A stretch of 64,000 bases of DNA from CTSoil-075 sp042610375 (GCF_042610375.1 NZ_JBGJZL010000003.1:380133-444132), one strand, 5' to 3'. Numbered from the stretch's first letter, positions 1 to 9,225 are shown. The notes: generated by a model from the sequence alone, not told the origin. Numbers and translations are program-made.

Positions 1-258
1 TTGCAAGCATGGGCAATTCAACGAGCACCTGCAGAACGTAAGGGAGCTGCCAATGGGACATTCTTATCTTCTTTAGATTTAGGATATGCAATTGGTGCTG
101 TGTTATTAGGCTTAATTGCCACGCATACAAATTACGCCACTATGTATCGAATTTCTATTTTGTTTTTGCTAGGGTTTGCAGTCATTTATGGATATCACCT
201 CATAAAAAGTAAACAAGACGTTACTAATGAAAATAAATATGATGAAAATTTTGCATGA
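1..258 (+). CDS. MFS transporter, C-terminal fragment (gene starts before the window)
   Basis: The reading frame is open at the left edge, so only the last 85 or so residues of a larger membrane protein are present. It shows an alpha-helical membrane stretch with small residues (SSLDLGYAIGAVLLGLIA), then a second hydrophobic helix (ISILFLLGFAVIYGYHL) and a charged cytoplasmic tail. The motif with R-K-G-A-A-N-G-T-F followed by a helix is typical of the second half of major facilitator transporters, which are proton-driven exporters of drugs or metabolites. The substrate cannot be inferred. The visible first codon (TTG) is probably internal. Confidence 0.7.
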   Translation: MQAWAIQRAPAERKGAANGTFLSSLDLGYAIGAVLLGLIATHTNYATMYRISILFLLGFAVIYGYHLIKSKQDVTNENKYDENFA

Positions 259-276
259 TCAATACGCTATTAACTA

Positions 277-312
277 AAAAACCCCTGTTCATTTAATGAA
301 CAGGGGTTTCAG
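277..312. terminator. Bidirectional terminator between the MFS gene and rpsT
   Basis: A perfect hairpin (12-bp stem at 281-292 and 296-307, 3-base loop) is flanked by A-rich sequence on the left and T-rich sequence on the right. It can therefore stop both convergent transcripts. Confidence 0.85.
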
Positions 313-318
313 TCTTAA

Positions 319-585
319 TTACTTAGCTAAGGCATTAAGTTTAAGGGCCAAGCGGGATTTTTTGCGAGCTGCGGAATTTTTATGAACAACGCCTTTAGCG
401 GCTGCTTTGTCAATCGTTCTGCTAGCTTTCACCAAAAGAGCTTGAGCCTCATCAGAGTTGCCAGCAGCTACTGACTCAACTACTTTACGAGAAACAGTTT
501 TGATGGTTGATTTCACCGCAAAGTTTCTAGCACGTCGCTCAGCATCAGTTTTTACGCTACGTTCAGATGATTTAATGTTTGGCAA
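319..585 (-). CDS. rpsT: Small ribosomal subunit protein bS20
   Basis: Basic 88-residue protein of the 30S subunit that binds the 5' and 3' minor domains of 16S rRNA. The sequence LPNIKSSERSVKTDAERRAR and the Ala/Lys-rich C-terminus (KGVVHKNSAARKKSRLALKL) are characteristic of bS20. The start is taken as TTG at 585, because AAGGAGGTG lies just upstream at the right spacing and the protein then begins at the conserved (M)PNIKS. A longer frame from 609 would put that ribosome-binding site inside the gene. It is divergent from gpr, the same neighbour as in Bacillus. The TTG start may limit expression. Confidence 0.95.
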   Translation of the reverse strand: MPNIKSSERSVKTDAERRARNFAVKSTIKTVSRKVVESVAAGNSDEAQALLVKASRTIDKAAAKGVVHKNSAARKKSRLALKLNALAK

Positions 586-760
586 GTGATTCACCTCCTT
601 AAAGAGCATGTTACCTACAGTATTCTAGCATGTGATGATGGAAAATGCAAGTAACATTTAACAAATTTATACCTCATTTGAGGAACTTTTTAATTTATTG
701 CAAGATCTCCTTTTTTTATTCATGGAATGCAGTCAGAATCCATTGTATAGCTAAAGTATC

Positions 761-793
761 TTCAGGTTAAAATAATGTTGATTTTAACCTGAA
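761..793 (+). promoter_or_regulatory. 13-bp perfect inverted repeat touching the gpr ribosome-binding site
   Basis: TTCAGGTTAAAAT (761-773) and its exact reverse complement (781-793) enclose a 7-base loop. The right arm ends inside the GAAGGAG ribosome-binding site (791-797) of gpr. In mRNA the hairpin would partly mask that site; in DNA it could be an operator. A possible forespore-type -10 (CATTGTA, 741-747) lies upstream. The function is inferred. Confidence 0.5.
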
Positions 794-805
794 GGAGTGA
801 GAAAT

Positions 806-1777
806 ATGAAAGATTTTACTTGGACGCCACGGACTGATTTAGCTCTCGAAGCAAGGGAAATGCTTAGCCGAAAAGTTCGTGAAGATATTCCGGGCGTTGT
901 TGTAGAGACGGTTGAAGAGGAAGATGTTGTGATCACTACCGTGAATATTACGAATGCTGAGGCTGAGCGGATTATGGGGAAGGGGCAGGGGAAATATGTT
1001 ACCATTGAAGCCCAAGGACTCAGGGATAAAAATACACCGTTACAAGAAAAAATAATGAAAAAATTAGCTGAAGAATTAGTTGGAATGGTTGAGTTAGCAA
1101 AAAATGCTACAGTATTAATTATTGGTCTTGGGAATCGGAATGTGACACCTGATGCCCTTGGACCACGGGCTGTAGAGAAAATAGTGGTGACACGTCATCT
1201 GCAAGATATGTTATCACCTGAACTTAAAGGGGGTGTGAGGTCAGTTTGTGCCATTGCACCGGGTGTCTTGGGGATTACTGGTATGGAAACGGTAGAAATC
1301 GTGCAAGGTATTGTAAGTAAAGTAAAACCTGATTTAGTTATTGCGATTGATGCTTTAGCTGCTGCTTCCAGCCGAAGGGTATTAACGACTGTCCAATTGG
1401 CGAATACGGGGATTAGCCCTGGCTCGGGTGTAGGCAATAAGAGATTTGGCTTAACAGCACAATCCCTAGGTGCACCTGTCATTGCAATTGGTGTACCGAC
1501 GGTTGTTCATGCTTCTACGATTGCGATTGATACCATTGATACACTACAAGAACATGCTCCCTTTGCCCGCTATTTCAAAAGCATGGAGCATCTTTCAGAT
1601 AATGATCGCAAGATGATTGTAAGTCAAGTGTTGCCAGAGGTTCTTGGTGATCTCATGGTAACACCTAAAGAAGTTGATCGCTTTATTGAAGATATCGGAG
1701 TTTTGATTGCGGGGGGGATAAACCAAGCCATTCATCCTCATATTGATTATGAAAATATTTATAATTATTTACATTAG
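806..1777 (+). CDS. gpr: Germination protease GPR (spore endopeptidase)
   Basis: Aspartate-type endoprotease (family A25) made as a zymogen in the forespore. It degrades small acid-soluble spore proteins at the start of germination. The frame has the GPR core IIGLGNRNVTPDALGPRAVE, the downstream AIAPGVLGITGMET and IAIDALAA segments, and a GVPTVVHA stretch, in the family order. It is 323 residues from ATG 806, which is 8 bases after GAAGGAG; GTG 797 overlaps that site and is less likely. Next to spoIIP and rpsT, as in Bacillus. Expression is expected from a forespore sigma factor. Confidence 0.95.
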   Translation: MKDFTWTPRTDLALEAREMLSRKVREDIPGVVVETVEEEDVVITTVNITNAEAERIMGKGQGKYVTIEAQGLRDKNTPLQEKIMKKLAEELVGMVELAKNATVLIIGLGNRNVTPDALGPRAVEKIVVTRHLQDMLSPELKGGVRSVCAIAPGVLGITGMETVEIVQGIVSKVKPDLVIAIDALAAASSRRVLTTVQLANTGISPGSGVGNKRFGLTAQSLGAPVIAIGVPTVVHASTIAIDTIDTLQEHAPFARYFKSMEHLSDNDRKMIVSQVLPEVLGDLMVTPKEVDRFIEDIGVLIAGGINQAIHPHIDYENIYNYLH

Positions 1778-1796
1778 CCGTATAAGAGGTTCGAAG

Positions 1797-1826
1797 GCAT
1801 ATCCTTTTCTTTCTGGGCATATACAT
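1797..1826 (+). promoter_or_regulatory. Possible sporulation (sigma-E-like) promoter for spoIIP
   Basis: GCATATC (1797-1803) is followed 14 bases later by CATATACAT (1818-1826). The same CATATACAT box with similar spacing occurs upstream of yyaC (58081). It resembles sigma-E/sigma-K -10 boxes (CATA---T). This is pattern matching only. Confidence 0.35.
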
Positions 1827-1897
1827 TGTATGTAAACAGAAATCATGACAACCTATGTTTGATGGAATCATCAGCTAGGTGTCCACAGGAGGAAAGG

Positions 1898-2968
1898 ATG
1901 TTAACAAGGCGTGTGCGGCATCAGGCGAAAAAGATAAAATTAGTGAAAAAGATAGTCTTTAGTCTTATCATTTTCTTGTTCATATATAGTGTGATATGGA
2001 GATACGGCGGCTTATCGGAGGAAGTACTACCAGTAAGTGCTAATGGGAGTTTGCAGCCAGAGCAATATACAGTGCTGCAACTTCCAAAATGGCGAGATGT
2101 ATTATTTTCAGGTATTCCTAGATTGATTGGTTCTGCAGGGACAACGATCGTTGGCATGGAGAAAAAAGAAAATCAAACACAACAATTTTTGCGCGATACA
2201 ATGTTATTTTTGACTAATATTGATATTAAAGATATACGCTCTTTATTACAGGCTGAAATTCCAGTTTTAGTTGGTGTCAAACCAGTCATCCAAACTGTAA
2301 GTGCCATGAATTTCCCTAATTTTCCTAAGTTTGAAATGGTGCAAAATACACCAAAGGATAAGCCTTTGGTCGGTCTTTATTATACACATACAGCGGAGTC
2401 TTTTGTTCCTAACACGGGTGCGACTCATCGACCTGGTGGACAACGGGGTGATATCGTAAATGTAGGAGAAGCATTGGCTAAAAGATTAGGAACCTATGAT
2501 ATTGCTGTCGTGCAAGATACTACAATTCATGACTATCCAAGTTTTATGAAAGCCTATGGCGCATCAGAAGTCACTGTGAAAAAAATGCTGGCAGAGAACC
2601 CATCTCTTCAGATGATTTTTGATATTCATCGTGATGCTGAAAAACGAGAAAACTATATAGCGACAGTGAATGGTGTGCAGGTTGCCAGAATGATGATTGT
2701 TGTTACGACAGGACAACAAGGATTGGTTCAGCCACACTGGCAACAAAATCATGCCTTTGCAAAGCTGATTGATGCTAAAATGAATCAGCGTTATCCTGGA
2801 GTTTCACGTGGTATTCGTATGGATGATTGGCGGTATAACCAACATCTTCATCCGCGAGCTTTATTAATTGAGGTTGGATGTCAGGAAAACACAAAAGAAG
2901 AAGCAGAACGGGGTATTGAGTTATTGGGAGATATTGTGGCTGAAATTATTGCAGAGAACAAGCAATAA
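1898..2968 (+). CDS. spoIIP: Stage II sporulation protein P, peptidoglycan amidase/endopeptidase
   Basis: SpoIIP acts in the DMP complex with SpoIID and SpoIIM to thin septal peptidoglycan and drive engulfment. The protein has a basic N-terminus and one membrane anchor (KIVFSLIIFLFIYSVIW, residues about 20-40). The catalytic domain follows, with VGLYYTHTAESFVP, the MIFDIHRDAEKR metal-site stretch, and the conserved LLIEVGCQENTKEEAERG near the C-terminus. The start at ATG 1898 follows an AGGAGGA site; the open frame extends upstream to 1826 without a ribosome-binding site. It is 356 residues, a normal length. Confidence 0.95.
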   Translation: MLTRRVRHQAKKIKLVKKIVFSLIIFLFIYSVIWRYGGLSEEVLPVSANGSLQPEQYTVLQLPKWRDVLFSGIPRLIGSAGTTIVGMEKKENQTQQFLRDTMLFLTNIDIKDIRSLLQAEIPVLVGVKPVIQTVSAMNFPNFPKFEMVQNTPKDKPLVGLYYTHTAESFVPNTGATHRPGGQRGDIVNVGEALAKRLGTYDIAVVQDTTIHDYPSFMKAYGASEVTVKKMLAENPSLQMIFDIHRDAEKRENYIATVNGVQVARMMIVVTTGQQGLVQPHWQQNHAFAKLIDAKMNQRYPGVSRGIRMDDWRYNQHLHPRALLIEVGCQENTKEEAERGIELLGDIVAEIIAENKQ

Positions 2969-3028
2969 GGTAAAAGATGAAAACTCATACTCTTGTGTAA
3001 AAGAATTTCAACTGTAAGAGGTGATAAT

Positions 3029-3421
3029 GTGTTTTCTATATTAGATTATCGGGATAGTATGATTATTTTTCGTGGTTTATTGATTTTGACGGTCTTTATA
3101 TTAATCGGGGTAGGGGTGGCGGAAAGGCAACTCAATGGTTTGACACAGCGACAAGAAAATGTACTGGCTTTTTCTATTGCCTATGACCCAAGTGGCATTT
3201 ATACAATTTATATTAGCGGGTCTGCTTATCAACTAAGTGCTTTATATCCAGTAGGCGAAATTATAAATAATGATCGTAATGTCACGCTAAAAACAACTCA
3301 GCATCGTATTGTCATACCCAAATATATAGAACTGGATTGCAGGAAAGAACTCATGTTACTCGAATTATATATAAAGCAAATTCAAGAAAAAATAAATGTT
3401 TATGATAAGGCATTTAGGTAA
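3029..3421 (+). CDS. Hypothetical membrane-anchored protein between spoIIP and lepA
   Basis: I do not recognise a family. The 130-residue protein has one N-terminal hydrophobic segment (MIIFRGLLILTVFILIGVGV) and a mostly beta-predicted exterior domain ending in a charged helix (LLELYIKQIQEKINVYDKAF). This suggests a bitopic protein with its C-terminus outside the cytoplasm. The start is GTG 3029, 5 bases after AAGAGGTG. It lies 60 bases after spoIIP in the same direction. It could be sporulation-linked by position, but nothing in the sequence proves that. Confidence 0.6.
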   Translation: MFSILDYRDSMIIFRGLLILTVFILIGVGVAERQLNGLTQRQENVLAFSIAYDPSGIYTIYISGSAYQLSALYPVGEIINNDRNVTLKTTQHRIVIPKYIELDCRKELMLLELYIKQIQEKINVYDKAFR

Positions 3422-3498
3422 TGCTTGCAGGTGTCTGGTAGCAGGTGATATAATCAATACCAGTAATTATTTGTCTATAGTTTAGAGGGGAGGCTTTT

Positions 3499-5295
3499 AT
3501 GAAAACCAGTAATATCCGCAATTTTTCTATAATTGCTCATATAGATCATGGAAAGTCTACGCTTGCTGATCGGTTGATTGAGTATACAGGTACTCTCTCG
3601 TCTCGGGAAATGGAAGCTCAGGTTTTGGATCATATGGATCTTGAACGGGAGCGTGGAATCACGATCAAAGCTCAGTCAGTACGATTGTCATATACAGCTA
3701 AAGATGGGGAAACCTATATGCTGAATTTGATTGATACGCCAGGACACGTTGACTTTACCTATGAAGTATCACGCAGTTTGGCAGCCTGTGAAGGTGCGCT
3801 TTTGATTGTTGATGCCGCTCAAGGGATTGAAGCACAAACTTTAGCCAATGTGTATTTGGCATTGGATAATGATTTAGAAATTATTACAGTCATCAACAAA
3901 ATCGATTTGCCAAGTGCCGATCCAGATCGTGTTAAGCAAGAGGTTGAAGATGTCATCGGTCTCGATACTTCTGAGGCGGTGCTCACAAGTGCCAAAACAG
4001 GTATTGGCATTGAAGAAGTATTAGAAGCCATTGTGAAGAAAATTCCACCACCGAAGGGTACCGTTGATGAACCACTGTGCGCTCTGATTTTTGATTCTCA
4101 TTTTGATGCCTATAAAGGTGTTATTGCTTATGTTCGGGTGATGAACGGCACAATTAGACCAGGTATGAAAATGAAAATGATGGCTACCAATAAAACCGTT
4201 GAAGTCACTGAAGTCGGTGTTTTTAAACCTAACATGGCCAATGTAAGTGAACTTGGTCCAGGTCACGTTGGTTTTGTCGCTGGTAGTATTAAAAATGTAA
4301 AAGATGTAAGAGTTGGCGATACCATTACAGACGCTGATAAACCTGTAGCACAGGCTTTGTCTGGTTATCGTAAGGTCACGCCTATGGTATATTGCGGCTT
4401 GTACCCAGTGGATACTTCTGATTATGATATTTTACGAGATGCTTTAGAAAAGTTAAAATTGAATGATGCATCCTTAGTATTTGAACCTGAGACATCCATC
4501 GCTTTAGGTTTTGGTTTTCGGTGTGGTTTCTTAGGACTTTTACATATGGAAGTTGTTCAAGAACGATTGGAACGAGAATACAATCTTTCACTCATTACAA
4601 CAGCACCGAGTGTTATTTATAAAGTCTTTAAAACGGATGGCGAAATTTTTGAAATTGAGAATCCGTCGAAATTGCCGACGCCTCAAGAAATTGAACACAT
4701 TGAAGAGCCTTATGTCAAAGCAATGGTCATTGTGCCCAATGATTATGTTGGCGTGGTTATGGAGCTGTCCCAAGAAAAACGTGGCGAATTTAAGGATATG
4801 AAGTATCTAGATACAACGAGGGTCATGATTACTTATCATTTACCATTAAGTGAAATTATTTATGATTATTTTGACCGATTGAAATCTGCTAGTCGTGGTT
4901 ATGCATCGTTAGATTATGAACTCATTGGCTATCGGGCATCTCAATTGGTGAAACTTGATATTTTGTTAAATAGTGAAATTGTCGATGCCTTATCCATTAT
5001 TGTACATCGAGAAAAAGCGACTTATCGTGGACGATTGCTCGTAGAAAAACTAAAAGGCATTATCCCGCGTCAAATGTTTGAAATTCCCATTCAAGCAGCC
5101 ATTGGTAATAAGGTTATTGCCCGCGAAAGTGTACGAGCTATGCGAAAAGATGTATTAGCAAAATGTTACGGTGGGGATATTAGCCGAAAACGTAAATTGC
5201 TTGAAAAGCAAAAAGAGGGTAAAAAACGCATGAAACAAGTTGGTAGCGTAGAAGTTCCTCAAGAAGCCTTTATGGCCATATTAAAGATTGATTAA
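3499..5295 (+). CDS. lepA: Elongation factor 4 (LepA), ribosome back-translocating GTPase
   Basis: Translational GTPase that binds ribosomes stalled after translocation. G-domain motifs are visible: AHIDHGKSTLADRL (P loop), the effector-region ERERGITIK, DTPGHVDF and NKIDLPSAD. Domain II, the elongation-factor G-like domains III and V, and the LepA-specific C-terminal domain with the basic KCYGGDISRKRKLLEKQKEG segment follow. The 598-residue length is normal. AGAGGGGAGG precedes the ATG. It is upstream of hemW and hrcA, the conserved Firmicute order. Confidence 0.97.
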   Translation: MKTSNIRNFSIIAHIDHGKSTLADRLIEYTGTLSSREMEAQVLDHMDLERERGITIKAQSVRLSYTAKDGETYMLNLIDTPGHVDFTYEVSRSLAACEGALLIVDAAQGIEAQTLANVYLALDNDLEIITVINKIDLPSADPDRVKQEVEDVIGLDTSEAVLTSAKTGIGIEEVLEAIVKKIPPPKGTVDEPLCALIFDSHFDAYKGVIAYVRVMNGTIRPGMKMKMMATNKTVEVTEVGVFKPNMANVSELGPGHVGFVAGSIKNVKDVRVGDTITDADKPVAQALSGYRKVTPMVYCGLYPVDTSDYDILRDALEKLKLNDASLVFEPETSIALGFGFRCGFLGLLHMEVVQERLEREYNLSLITTAPSVIYKVFKTDGEIFEIENPSKLPTPQEIEHIEEPYVKAMVIVPNDYVGVVMELSQEKRGEFKDMKYLDTTRVMITYHLPLSEIIYDYFDRLKSASRGYASLDYELIGYRASQLVKLDILLNSEIVDALSIIVHREKATYRGRLLVEKLKGIIPRQMFEIPIQAAIGNKVIARESVRAMRKDVLAKCYGGDISRKRKLLEKQKEGKKRMKQVGSVEVPQEAFMAILKID

Positions 5296-5307
5296 AGGTG
5301 ATGAATG

Positions 5308-6444
5308 ATGAAGATTGGTTTATATATTCATATTCCCTTTTGTCAGCAAAAGTGTTTATATTGTGATTTTCCGTCCCATGCCAATCTGACTCACTTATAT
5401 CAGCCTTATGTTGCCGCCTTATGCCAGGAGATTTCTGGCATAGGCGGCGTTTTATCAGGTGATATTGTTGATAGCATCTATATTGGCGGTGGGACACCTA
5501 CTGTTTTATCAGCAAAATCTTTAGGACAAATCTTGCAACATGTTCATACACATTTTTCTGTTGCTAAAACTGCTGAATTTAGCATTGAGGCCAACCCAGG
5601 TACAATCGATAAAGAAAAGTTATTGGTATTGCAGGCTGGTGGTGTAAACCGTATTAGTTTTGGGGTACAAACTTTTTCTGATCCATTATTATCGTCCATT
5701 GGGCGTATTCATTCGGCTGCTCAGGCAATTGAAAGCGTTAAAATGGCTCAACAAGTAGGTTTTAGCAATATTAACGTTGATCTAATGTATGGATTGCCTG
5801 GACAAACGATTCAGCAACTTGAGGATAGCATTCTTAAAGCCGCGGAACTTAATGTGACTCATATTTCAGCTTATGGACTGAAGGTTGAAGATGGGACTCC
5901 TTTTGCCACCTTGCAAGATGAAGGGACACTGATGCTGCCTGACGAAGATGAAGATGATGCCATGTATGAATTGACGACTCAGCTGCTGCCCCAAAAGGGG
6001 TTCAGAAGGTATGAAATATCTAATTTTGCAAAAAATGGTTATAAGTGTACTCATAACTTGAAATATTGGCAGTATCAGCCTTATATAGGGGTAGGGGCTG
6101 CCGCTCATTCTTTTTTCAAAAAAGAGCGGCTGGCGAATCAGTCGGATGTTCTTTCTTATATCGAAACGATTGCAAGTGGTCAGTTGCCGATCAAGGTTCG
6201 TGAAGTGCCTGAAATAAGGATTGCTATGGCTGAGTATGTATTCTTGGCCCTGCGGACTGTGACAGGTTTGTCTGTGGAAAATTTTAATCAATATTTTAGC
6301 GATGATTTTTTTGGACAATATAGTCATGTGATCAAAACATTAATTGAGAAAAAACTTATTATCGCAACTGAAAAAGAGATCTATTTGACACCAATTGGCA
6401 TGAAATATGGCAATATTGTATTTGGCGCATTTTTACCAGAATAA
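5308..6444 (+). CDS. hemW: Radical SAM protein HemW (heme chaperone, HemN-like)
   Basis: Radical SAM protein with the CxxxCxxC cluster in PFCQQKCLYCDF, the GGGTPT motif, and the IEANPGT and SFGVQTFSDPLL segments of the HemN/HemW group. At 378 residues it lacks the long N-terminus and the second cluster features of true coproporphyrinogen dehydrogenase HemN. The heme-trafficking role assigned to HemW is therefore preferred (family knowledge). The start is ATG 5308, 7 bases after AAAGGTG; ATG 5305 is also possible. It is 12 bases from lepA and probably cotranscribed. Confidence 0.9.
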   Translation: MKIGLYIHIPFCQQKCLYCDFPSHANLTHLYQPYVAALCQEISGIGGVLSGDIVDSIYIGGGTPTVLSAKSLGQILQHVHTHFSVAKTAEFSIEANPGTIDKEKLLVLQAGGVNRISFGVQTFSDPLLSSIGRIHSAAQAIESVKMAQQVGFSNINVDLMYGLPGQTIQQLEDSILKAAELNVTHISAYGLKVEDGTPFATLQDEGTLMLPDEDEDDAMYELTTQLLPQKGFRRYEISNFAKNGYKCTHNLKYWQYQPYIGVGAAAHSFFKKERLANQSDVLSYIETIASGQLPIKVREVPEIRIAMAEYVFLALRTVTGLSVENFNQYFSDDFFGQYSHVIKTLIEKKLIIATEKEIYLTPIGMKYGNIVFGAFLPE

Positions 6445-6460
6445 ATTATGTGATTAGATC

Positions 6461-6489
6461 TTGACATTCGGGCGCAAGAGTGGTATTTT
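6461..6489 (+). promoter_or_regulatory. Sigma-A promoter of the hrcA heat-shock operon
   Basis: TTGACA (6461-6466) and TATTTT (6484-6489) are separated by 17 bases. The CIRCE operator begins 11 bases downstream, so HrcA bound there would block the promoter region. Confidence 0.85.
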
Positions 6490-6500
6490 TTTAGTAGGCG

Positions 6501-6527
6501 TTAGCACTCTCTATGAGAGAGTGCTAA
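6501..6527 (+). promoter_or_regulatory. CIRCE operator (HrcA binding site)
   Basis: TTAGCACTC, nine spacer bases, GAGTGCTAA: an exact match to the canonical CIRCE inverted repeat. It lies between the promoter and hrcA, and is the only CIRCE seen in the window. It should place hrcA, the chaperonin gene and probably grpE-dnaK-dnaJ under HrcA autorepression. Confidence 0.97.
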
Positions 6528-6547
6528 CAATAGGAGGTGGAATTTGC

Positions 6548-7576
6548 ATGATGGATAAGCGAAAACGCAATATTCTTCAAGCTATTGTTGATGATTATAT
6601 TTCCACCGCTGAGCCTATTGGTTCTCGGACGATTGCACGTAAGCATGCTCTGGGAGTAAGTCCAGCAACCATTCGTAATGAAATGGCTGATCTTGAACTA
6701 TTAGGCTATATTGAACAGCTTCACACATCATCAGGACGAATTCCTTCTGCTAAGGGTTATCGATTTTATGTAGATTCCTTATTAGAACCAACGCGAATAT
6801 CTGATAAAGAAATTGCGTTGATTAAGAATTGGTATCAGGTTAAGACTCGTCATGTTAGCGAAGTTTTTCAAGAAACAGCTAAAATTTTATCAAATATGAC
6901 CAATAATATTTCCTTGGTTGTTGCGCCGCAAGTATCTCAATGTGTTTTTAAGTATCTGCAATTTCTGCCTTTTGATGAATGTCGGGCACTAATCGTTGTT
7001 GTGACTGACACAGGTTTTGTTGAAAATAAGATCATCAATATACCAGAAGGCACTACTTTTAAAGATTTGGGACATATTGCTGAATGTATCAACAAACGTT
7101 TAACTGGGTTGTCTTTTGATAAAATTACAACTGCCGTGCTAAAAGAAATACAAAAAGACATCGTGATTGATGCTGAGTTATTCGAGACTGCAATGGAAAT
7201 ATTAAAGCAAGCTTTGGTTGTAGAAAAAAATGAACGCTTGTACCTTGGTGGCACGACTCAATTACTCAGTCAGCCTGAATTTAAAAATATCGATAAAGTA
7301 AAAACTTTTCTTGGTATGTTGGAAGAAGAACAATTGTTATGCGATATTTTGCAAAAACAAGATAATGATGGTGTCATTGTAACCATTGGTGGTGAAAATC
7401 AATATAGCGGTATACAAGACTGTAGTATGGTGCAGGCTACTTATCGCATGGGTGGTCAAGTAGTTGGGACAGTAGCCGTTTTAGGACCCACTCGCATGGA
7501 TTATGGTAAAGTAATGTCCGTATTGGAATTTATGCATCAACATTTGGGAGAAGTACTCAAAAAATATAAAGTCTAG
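6548..7576 (+). CDS. hrcA: Heat-inducible transcription repressor HrcA
   Basis: Repressor that binds CIRCE and needs chaperonin to stay active. The N-terminal winged helix includes ILQAIVDDYISTAEPIGSRT, GVSPATIRNEMADLE and the TSSGRIPSAKGYRFYVD stretch, all hallmarks of HrcA. A GAF-like C-terminal domain follows with IGGENQYSGIQDCSMV and the RMDYGKVMSVLEF end. It is 342 residues from ATG 6548, 8 bases after AGGAGGTG; ATG 6551 is an equal alternative. It is the first gene of the chaperone operon and is itself preceded by CIRCE. Confidence 0.97.
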   Translation: MMDKRKRNILQAIVDDYISTAEPIGSRTIARKHALGVSPATIRNEMADLELLGYIEQLHTSSGRIPSAKGYRFYVDSLLEPTRISDKEIALIKNWYQVKTRHVSEVFQETAKILSNMTNNISLVVAPQVSQCVFKYLQFLPFDECRALIVVVTDTGFVENKIINIPEGTTFKDLGHIAECINKRLTGLSFDKITTAVLKEIQKDIVIDAELFETAMEILKQALVVEKNERLYLGGTTQLLSQPEFKNIDKVKTFLGMLEEEQLLCDILQKQDNDGVIVTIGGENQYSGIQDCSMVQATYRMGGQVVGTVAVLGPTRMDYGKVMSVLEFMHQHLGEVLKKYKV

Positions 7577-7596
7577 AGTTAGGTATTCCTAACTCT
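7575..7596 (+). other. Short hairpin over the hrcA stop codon
   Basis: AGAGTTAGG (7575-7583) and CCTAACTCT (7588-7596) form a 9-bp stem with loop TATT and no following U-run. It is more likely an mRNA processing or stability stem between hrcA and the chaperonin gene than a terminator. Confidence 0.5.
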
Positions 7597-7638
7597 AATA
7601 TACATATAATAAAGCTATAAATTTGGGGGTAGCCACAG

Positions 7639-9225
7639 ATGAAACTGAAACAAGGTGGTAGTGGTTCGGAGGCTGATGAAAGCCTGGCGGCATTAATGAC
7701 AAATGCCAATGCAGTCAGAGCCATCACAGCGGCTGTTGAAGGGACAATTGGTCCTAAAGGGCTTGATACCATGTTAGTCGATTCTGCCGGTGAAGTGATT
7801 ATTACCAATGATGGTGTGACGATTTTAGAAAAAATGGAAGTCAATCATCCTGCCGCTAATATGTTAATTAATATCGCGAGAGCTCAGCAAGCTGCTGTGG
7901 GCGATGGAACAACAACAGCGACAATTATGGCGGGCGGCCTAGTCAGTGAAGGTGTTAATCAAGTTCTGCGAGGTGTCCCTATCGCTCGTGTGATTGAAGG
8001 CGTCAAGTATGGTATCGCTTGTGCATTAGAACAGATCAAAGAACATGCGCGTGGGATCAAAGATGTCAGCGATCCTATTTTACATCGTATTGCCATGATT
8101 GCTGGCCGTGAGTATGAAGATATTGCTGATCTTGTTGTCAATGCTGCTCGTTTAATCGGTTTTGAAAAATTGTGCGAACAAAATTTTAAGCTATCTGATA
8201 TTATCATGGCAGAAGAAGGCGCCGATAATGAAGTTTTTATGGGTGTGATTATTGACAAAAAGCGCATGAATCAAGAAATGCCGCTATTTGCTAGCGACGC
8301 TAAAGTTCTCATTATTGATGATGCTCTTGAGCCTGAAACAATTGAGGATGAAGCCTTAAGTACAGAAGCAGGATTCAATCTTTATCGAGAGTTGCAATAT
8401 GAATTTAAGGATAACATCTGTAAGATCCTTGAACTTGGTGTTAACGTAGTATTAGTAGATCGAGGCGTTCACGCAATGGCAGAAGAAATACTGACAGATG
8501 CAGGTGTTATGGTCATTCAACGTATACCTGCTGAAGATTTACGTCGGGCTGCTGAACATGTGGGAGCGCGCATGATCAAACGTACTGGACTTAAAAAAGA
8601 ATTGAATGAGATTCATAAATATTTAGGTACCGCAAAGACTGTCTATGAGGATGAAAATTTAGAACATATTCGCATTTTGGGTGGAGCTGGTAAGCCAATG
8701 GCTACAATTTTAGTCGGTGCTGCCACAGCAGAAGTCGTTGGCGAACGTCAACGGATTGCAAAAGATGCAGCTTCAAGTGTTCAGGCTGCTGTTAAAAGTG
8801 GCTATGTACCTGGTGGTGGTTCCATTGAAATTGCGATCAGTCGTCAAGTTGAAAGTTTGCGTGGAAATGTCAAAGGGATGTCAGCTTATGGCGTGGATTG
8901 TGTAACTCATGCTCTAAGGCGTCCGTTGTCCCAAATTGTTGAAAATGCAGGCTATAATCCTTTAGAAAAAGTCGAAGAAGTTGTGGCGGCCCATGGTAGT
9001 CAGGGCGTAGATTCCTTAGGTATTGATTGTGATACTGGTGAAATCGTTGATATGCTAACACTAGGTGTGGTTGATCCTGTGAATGTAAAGCTACACGCAG
9101 TAAAAGCAGCTGGTGAAGTCGCTATCGCTATTTTACGGATTGATACAATTATCAAAATGAAAGTTGAAAGCGGGAATAACGCTAAGACGGGGGTCAACAA
9201 ACTAAGTGGGTTGACACAATTTTAA
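7639..9225 (+). CDS. Archaeal/thermosome-like chaperonin (bacterial group III type)
   Basis: ATP-dependent ring chaperonin, but of the thermosome/CCT class and not GroEL. It has thermosome-like GPKGLDTMLVDSAG, IITNDGVTILEKM, GDGTTTATIMAGGL, and a C-terminal YVPGGGSIEIAIS followed by the equatorial AGYNPLEKVEEVVAAH. No GroEL-type GGM tail is present, and a built-in lid should replace GroES (no groES is adjacent). It is 528 residues. It lies between hrcA and grpE. Archaeal-like chaperonins in the dnaK operons of some Firmicutes are a described group; membership here is by motif and position. Confidence 0.9.
   Translation: MKLKQGGSGSEADESLAALMTNANAVRAITAAVEGTIGPKGLDTMLVDSAGEVIITNDGVTILEKMEVNHPAANMLINIARAQQAAVGDGTTTATIMAGGLVSEGVNQVLRGVPIARVIEGVKYGIACALEQIKEHARGIKDVSDPILHRIAMIAGREYEDIADLVVNAARLIGFEKLCEQNFKLSDIIMAEEGADNEVFMGVIIDKKRMNQEMPLFASDAKVLIIDDALEPETIEDEALSTEAGFNLYRELQYEFKDNICKILELGVNVVLVDRGVHAMAEEILTDAGVMVIQRIPAEDLRRAAEHVGARMIKRTGLKKELNEIHKYLGTAKTVYEDENLEHIRILGGAGKPMATILVGAATAEVVGERQRIAKDAASSVQAAVKSGYVPGGGSIEIAISRQVESLRGNVKGMSAYGVDCVTHALRRPLSQIVENAGYNPLEKVEEVVAAHGSQGVDSLGIDCDTGEIVDMLTLGVVDPVNVKLHAVKAAGEVAIAILRIDTIIKMKVESGNNAKTGVNKLSGLTQF

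Noticed and set aside
784..1482. Minus-strand ORFs opposite gpr
   Set aside because: They have no ribosome-binding sites and mirror the codon pattern of gpr.
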